This document shows positions 59,899-64,000 of a stretch of 64,000 bases of DNA, piece by piece. Source of the DNA: an uncultured Lachnospiraceae bacterium (GTDB lineage: Bacteria; Bacillota; Clostridia; Lachnospirales; Lachnospiraceae). Within the stretch, counting starts at the first letter, position 1, and the number at the start of each line of letters is the position of its first letter. The notes below the pieces were generated by a model. The model searched no databases. It was given only the letters and a program-made list of their open reading frames with translations, and had not been told where the DNA came from. The stretch lies in assembly GCA_947174015.1 (NCBI GenBank), contig CAMWHJ010000006.1:1-64000 (forward strand), given 5' to 3'. The translations under genes and the position numbers were made by a program.

Positions 59899-60516
59899 CT
59901 ACTTAAGTTTCAAAATAGGTGTAAATGAGTTTGTTTCTTTCTCAAAGTCCTCTCTTAAAAATGTGGTATCCCCTTTTTCTATTTCCAGGCATTCACTGAT
60001 ATCATAACAATTTCCATTCTCTGTTATTACCCAAAAAAGATAGTGCCCTTTTTCTTCTATCTGATATAACATGCTATTATTTTCGTAGATATAATCTTCC
60101 AGTTTTTCTCCATTTCGGTATATTTGTATCATACTATTCATCAACGATTCACCCTGTATACTATTTTCTTCAAAAGTTACTCTGCATCCTGCTGCCAGTT
60201 CAATTCCTGCCGAATACTTTTTATACACTGTTTTTTCCGACTGATTTACTTCATCAGAAATAACATTCGCCTTTTCTAATTCTTTTCTTCCGCTTGAAAC
60301 ATTCTTTACTTTATCCAACACATTTGATTGATCTTGAACATTATTTTGTGCTTTCAATGCACTTAAATATGTCTTGTGTTCCACTACATTTCCCCCCCAA
60401 CTCACAATTCCCAATAAAAAAACGAATACAAACAATGTGATGAACATTTTCTCAAATATAGCAGAACTTGAATTTGGCAAAATTGCTATAAATCTTGTAC
60501 TTTTTGTTTTCCTCAT
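59899..60516 (-). CDS. Hypothetical membrane-anchored exported protein
   Basis: N-terminal TM segment MFITLFVFVFLLGIVSWG. Confidence 0.5.
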   Translation of the reverse strand: MRKTKSTRFIAILPNSSSAIFEKMFITLFVFVFLLGIVSWGGNVVEHKTYLSALKAQNNVQDQSNVLDKVKNVSSGRKELEKANVISDEVNQSEKTVYKKYSAGIELAAGCRVTFEENSIQGESLMNSMIQIYRNGEKLEDYIYENNSMLYQIEEKGHYLFWVITENGNCYDISECLEIEKGDTTFLREDFEKETNSFTPILKLK

Positions 60517-60618
60517 ACTCCCACTCCTTTTCTGTTCATTCTCTCTTCCTAATAATTAATGCTAATTTCTTGGTGAAGCAGTTACTGTATAAATAACAGA
60601 GAGAACTGATCTCTTCTG

Positions 60619-61413
60619 CTAATATTTTGTCACCGATATCTTATAATTTTGAAGAGTTTCTGTGTCGCTCTTTTTTAATTCCAAAATGTAGTTTTGGTAG
60701 CCTATCATACTCACCAACACCGCATCCTCTGGCAACTTTTCATAAACAACTTCCAATTCTGCATACACTTTCCCATTGGCTGTCTGCTTTCTGGTGAAAG
60801 CTCCCAGGCTTGTGGGTTGTCCAATATTTGGCAATGTATGACTCATAAGACATAAACTCTTCTTTTCGAAAAAGGATTTATTGTATTTGGAAAGCTTTCT
60901 ATAAAAACTGGTTTTTTTGCATTGTTCCTCTGTGCCATAGCCTTTCTTCACATACTGTGTACAAATATTTTCCTTTAACTGTTTCAATTCTGCCTTAGTG
61001 CTGACTACATAATACCTCTTATCTAAAAGTTCCATAACATTCAATATTCCATCTTCGGTGACGGTAATTTTGCTGCTAATTTTCTGTTGTTGAAATTTCT
61101 TTACCCTTATCTTGTAGGACACAAGAATCTTAGAACTTCCCTTTTTGACTGCCTTGATGGTGGCAGTACCAGCTTTTTTTCCAGTGATTTTACCGAATTT
61201 GGTAATGCTGACAATTTTTTTATTACTGGTAGTCCACTGAACCTGACTTTTCAAGATACCCTTTGGTGTGGGGAGCGTAATTGATTGATCGGTGTATATG
61301 GTTCTTGTAGCCTTGGTTTCTGCTGCTTTTACCCATATCGTCTGTGATACGAAGAAAGAAAACAACAAACAGATAAACAGTATTGATGGTGTATTCTTTT
61401 TAATATGTTTCAT
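60619..61413 (-). CDS. Exported BIG2/Ig-like domain protein
   Basis: Signal peptide; VQWTTSNKKIVSITKFGKITGKKAGTATIKAV. Confidence 0.75.
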   Translation of the reverse strand: MKHIKKNTPSILFICLLFSFFVSQTIWVKAAETKATRTIYTDQSITLPTPKGILKSQVQWTTSNKKIVSITKFGKITGKKAGTATIKAVKKGSSKILVSYKIRVKKFQQQKISSKITVTEDGILNVMELLDKRYYVVSTKAELKQLKENICTQYVKKGYGTEEQCKKTSFYRKLSKYNKSFFEKKSLCLMSHTLPNIGQPTSLGAFTRKQTANGKVYAELEVVYEKLPEDAVLVSMIGYQNYILELKKSDTETLQNYKISVTKY

Positions 61414-61498
61414 ATGGGATACCTCCTAAATTATTTTGCAATTTTTTTCTATGCTACTCTCTGTTTTTCTTTTCTTATATATTACACTATTTTTCATG

Positions 61499-61717
61499 CT
61501 ATTTTTCATACTTGTAAAAAATAACCGAACTTTTGTAAAAAATAACCGGACTCCCAATTTGAAACTGTTTGCCTTGTAATATTAAACTATTTGCAAATTC
61601 TTCTTGAGTAAGTTCATTTTCTTTTCTTATTTTTGCAATTGTTTGACCTAATTGCTTTTCCTGTTCCTCCTTCCTTTCTGTGATGCATTGATAGTTGCTG
61701 AAAACAATAGCAAGCAC
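61499..61717 (-). pseudogene. Truncated XRE-like HTH remnant
   Basis: LGQTIAKIRKENELTQEEFANSL then loss of homology. Confidence 0.35.
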
Positions 61718-61821
61718 ACTCTGCGAACTTTCTATATATCATGAATAAAAATGGCGGCAAGTTGTCCATTCGAATCACTGCCACCATAATTACGCAATAT
61801 TTAATTTTATATACAGACATA

Positions 61822-62316
61822 TCATTCAACTAAAGAACAATAAAAATTCATTTCTTCCTCGGAAAGTTCATAGTAGAAAATCAGAAATTCCTCGGGAATG
61901 GAAAATGCTTTAATACTTTCTTCCGACACCGCCATTTTAATAATATTTGTATCTTCATACAATGTAATGGTAGTATTTTCTTCCAATTCCTTTTCGCCAA
62001 AACGTGCAACAGGATATTTGTATGAAATCAAATAATATTGTTCCTTTGCTCCCTCTAAGTCCTTTTCCAATTCGTCTTGGTGTTCTTCTATGTCTGAATC
62101 GTAAAAAAGCGAACATTGGTTAAATTGGTATAATTGTTCTTCGTCACTTATTGTTTTTATAAGTTCATTATTCTCTGCTGAATATATCTTTATTTCAGCT
62201 AAATTATCCAAATCCTCTAAGGTATATTTTCCTCCCTGCTGTGCGGAACACCCTGCACAAATACATAGTCCAAACACCAACAGAATACCGATTTTAATAT
62301 AGATTTTCTTATTCAT
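61822..62316 (-). CDS. Putative lipoprotein
   Basis: LVFGLCICAGCSAQQ lipobox. Confidence 0.65.
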   Translation of the reverse strand: MNKKIYIKIGILLVFGLCICAGCSAQQGGKYTLEDLDNLAEIKIYSAENNELIKTISDEEQLYQFNQCSLFYDSDIEEHQDELEKDLEGAKEQYYLISYKYPVARFGEKELEENTTITLYEDTNIIKMAVSEESIKAFSIPEEFLIFYYELSEEEMNFYCSLVE

Positions 62317-63229
62317 CTTTATCCCTGCTTTCTATAAATAATTTACACGTTGTAACTAATAAACAGCAAAACAAAATTATGATAGGTGCGTATGGACTCC
62401 ATGCGTTCGTTATCATTCCAATCAAAACTGCAATCACTGTAACCGGCAATGCCACATATATCCAACGATACCTTTTCATATGACCACCTTTGGGAGTTTG
62501 TTCTGTATTTTTAATGATAATACTGTCAATGTGCATGGACATTCCTGCCCATATGATAAGTGCTAGCCATATTGTATCCGCTGCCCATTCAAAAACATTA
62601 TAAGCTGTCTGTCCGAAATAAATCATTAAAAAATACCCTATTTCAGAACTTGTCAAAAGAATAACCACTCCCATGATAATCATAATTGCATATTTTTTTC
62701 TTCTGTGTTCCCTCTGTTTCTTAAATTCTCCAAATACCTTATCATCAAATGCAAGGTGTTCATTTTTGATTTCCTGATACTGTTTGGTCTGAAAAAAATG
62801 CCAAATGATAATGATTACCCCTGCTATCATTGTAAGCCAATAAAGAGATGACATTATTATGCTGTGATGACCAAAACAATCAAAGACATTTGACAACACG
62901 AAAAGGCTTATCCCTCCTGTAATTTGCTTTACATTCTGTCTGCTGTACGACAAATATCCGTCTAACATCTCTTGGCTGACATAATACCCGCTGTCTGAAA
63001 CAGATTTTTCTTTTGACACATTTTTTTCTTCGCAATCTTCTTTCAGCAGATAGTCCATTGACACTCCGAATAGGTTACTGATTTGTACCAATTTCCCTAC
63101 TTCAGGGATTCCTTTATCATTTACCCATTTCCCTACTGCCTGTCGGGATACATCTAACCTTTCCGCTAAGTCCTCCTGTGTCATCCTGTTGTCTTTCAAC
63201 AGTGCTTTTAATTTTTGTCCTAATGTCAT
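62309..63229 (-). CDS. XRE HTH protein with C-terminal membrane domain
   Basis: LGQKLKALLKDNRMTQEDLAERLDVSRQAVGKWVNDKGIPEV; several TM segments. Confidence 0.8.
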   Translation of the reverse strand: MTLGQKLKALLKDNRMTQEDLAERLDVSRQAVGKWVNDKGIPEVGKLVQISNLFGVSMDYLLKEDCEEKNVSKEKSVSDSGYYVSQEMLDGYLSYSRQNVKQITGGISLFVLSNVFDCFGHHSIIMSSLYWLTMIAGVIIIIWHFFQTKQYQEIKNEHLAFDDKVFGEFKKQREHRRKKYAIMIIMGVVILLTSSEIGYFLMIYFGQTAYNVFEWAADTIWLALIIWAGMSMHIDSIIIKNTEQTPKGGHMKRYRWIYVALPVTVIAVLIGMITNAWSPYAPIIILFCCLLVTTCKLFIESRDKDE

Positions 63230-63478
63230 TTTTATCCACCTCCTTCACACATTCTACTTCAAAGTAATAAAGAAAAACAACCATTCTATGGTTTCCTATT
63301 GTCAACTTTGCGTTTCGTTCACTTATTTTATTGTCATTTTCTGCACATTCATATAACTTTTTGCTATTTAGCAAGCTTTCCATTGTCATGAATTAAAAAT
63401 ACCCTCACAGTTACAACCATGAGGATATTTTCGTTTACTTACTTTATAAATAACAATTACAACCATGCTATTTTTCTG

Positions 63479-63994
63479 CTACTGATTCATTTCCCGGTTT
63501 TCCCGTCCCTCGTGAATACTCTCCATATATGTATTCCAAATCTGTCCCGGATAAGTGGAACCACTCAAATCTTCCAGTTCCTTGGGAATATCAAAACCAA
63601 CCCACACTGCCGTGGTATAATAAGCCGTGTAACCACAGAACCAGCCATCCTTATTTTCATTGGTGGTTCCTGTCTTGGCTGCTGCAGTGATATTCTTTAA
63701 TCTGCGCTTTACACCGGTTCCTCTGGTAAGAACACCCTTGAGAATATCTGTCATATCCTTGGCTGTCTTCTCTGAATACACCTGTCTCTGCACACCCACA
63801 CTGTCTATCACCACATTGCCGTTAGCATCCAAAATTTTATCAATGCAGGTGGGTGTTCGATACAAACCATTATTTTCCAGAGTTGCATAACCGGATGCCA
63901 TCTCCACCGTGCTAAATCCGCTGGTAAAACCGCCCAGAGCTGTGGAGAGATTGTAATCCTCCTTTGTTATACCGGAAAATTCCATATTGTACAA
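63479..63994 (-). CDS. Penicillin-binding protein transpeptidase C-terminal part; continues off the window
   Basis: YATLENNGLYRTPTCIDKILDANGNVV, AAAKTGTTNENKDGWFCGYTAYYTTAVWVGFD. Confidence 0.85.
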   Translation of the reverse strand: MYNMEFSGITKEDYNLSTALGGFTSGFSTVEMASGYATLENNGLYRTPTCIDKILDANGNVVIDSVGVQRQVYSEKTAKDMTDILKGVLTRGTGVKRRLKNITAAAKTGTTNENKDGWFCGYTAYYTTAVWVGFDIPKELEDLSGSTYPGQIWNTYMESIHEGRENREMNQ

Positions 63995-64000
63995 ATATTC

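Noticed and set aside
1-64000. tRNA or rRNA genes
   Set aside because: None recognised by eye; a tRNAscan/Rfam run would be needed to exclude them.

Overview
The window is low-GC Firmicutes DNA, probably Lachnospiraceae (judged from gene content only). It has two parts. (A) Bases ~1-32.2 kb are accessory DNA stacked at the 3' end of guaA. Three degenerate copies of the guaA tail (coding [I/V]EFE-stop on the minus strand) lie at ~1.70, 4.68 and 32.2 kb. They bound a 27.5-kb integrative mobilizable element, a 3-kb segment with a single TPR/PD-(D/E)XK gene, and the end of a third element that runs off the left edge. The large element carries a tyrosine integrase, an excisionase-like HTH protein, ParM/ParR-like proteins, MobC, a frameshifted relaxase with an overlapping DUF6040-like gene, TnpV, and a large defense island. 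The island holds a composite DISARM-like operon: HTH regulator, C5-cytosine MTase, SNF2 helicase DrmD, an adenine MTase split by a frameshift, a type III Res-like helicase-nuclease, DrmA, DrmB and DrmC. Downstream of it are an AlbA_2-type ATPase, a Shedu/DUF4263-like nuclease paired with a HEPN-motif protein, and an Rpn fragment. (B) Bases ~32.2-64 kb are mostly chromosomal core: guaA, dam-like MTase, spoIIID, trpS, a BIG2-repeat secreted protein, mntP, an S8 protease, spoVG, glgD/glgC, murC, dnaD/dnaI-like, prs and a PBP. This part also has a vanG-type cluster (RSZGT, no vanXY visible) followed by a vanS-derived fragment. All family calls come from motif recognition; no database search was run.
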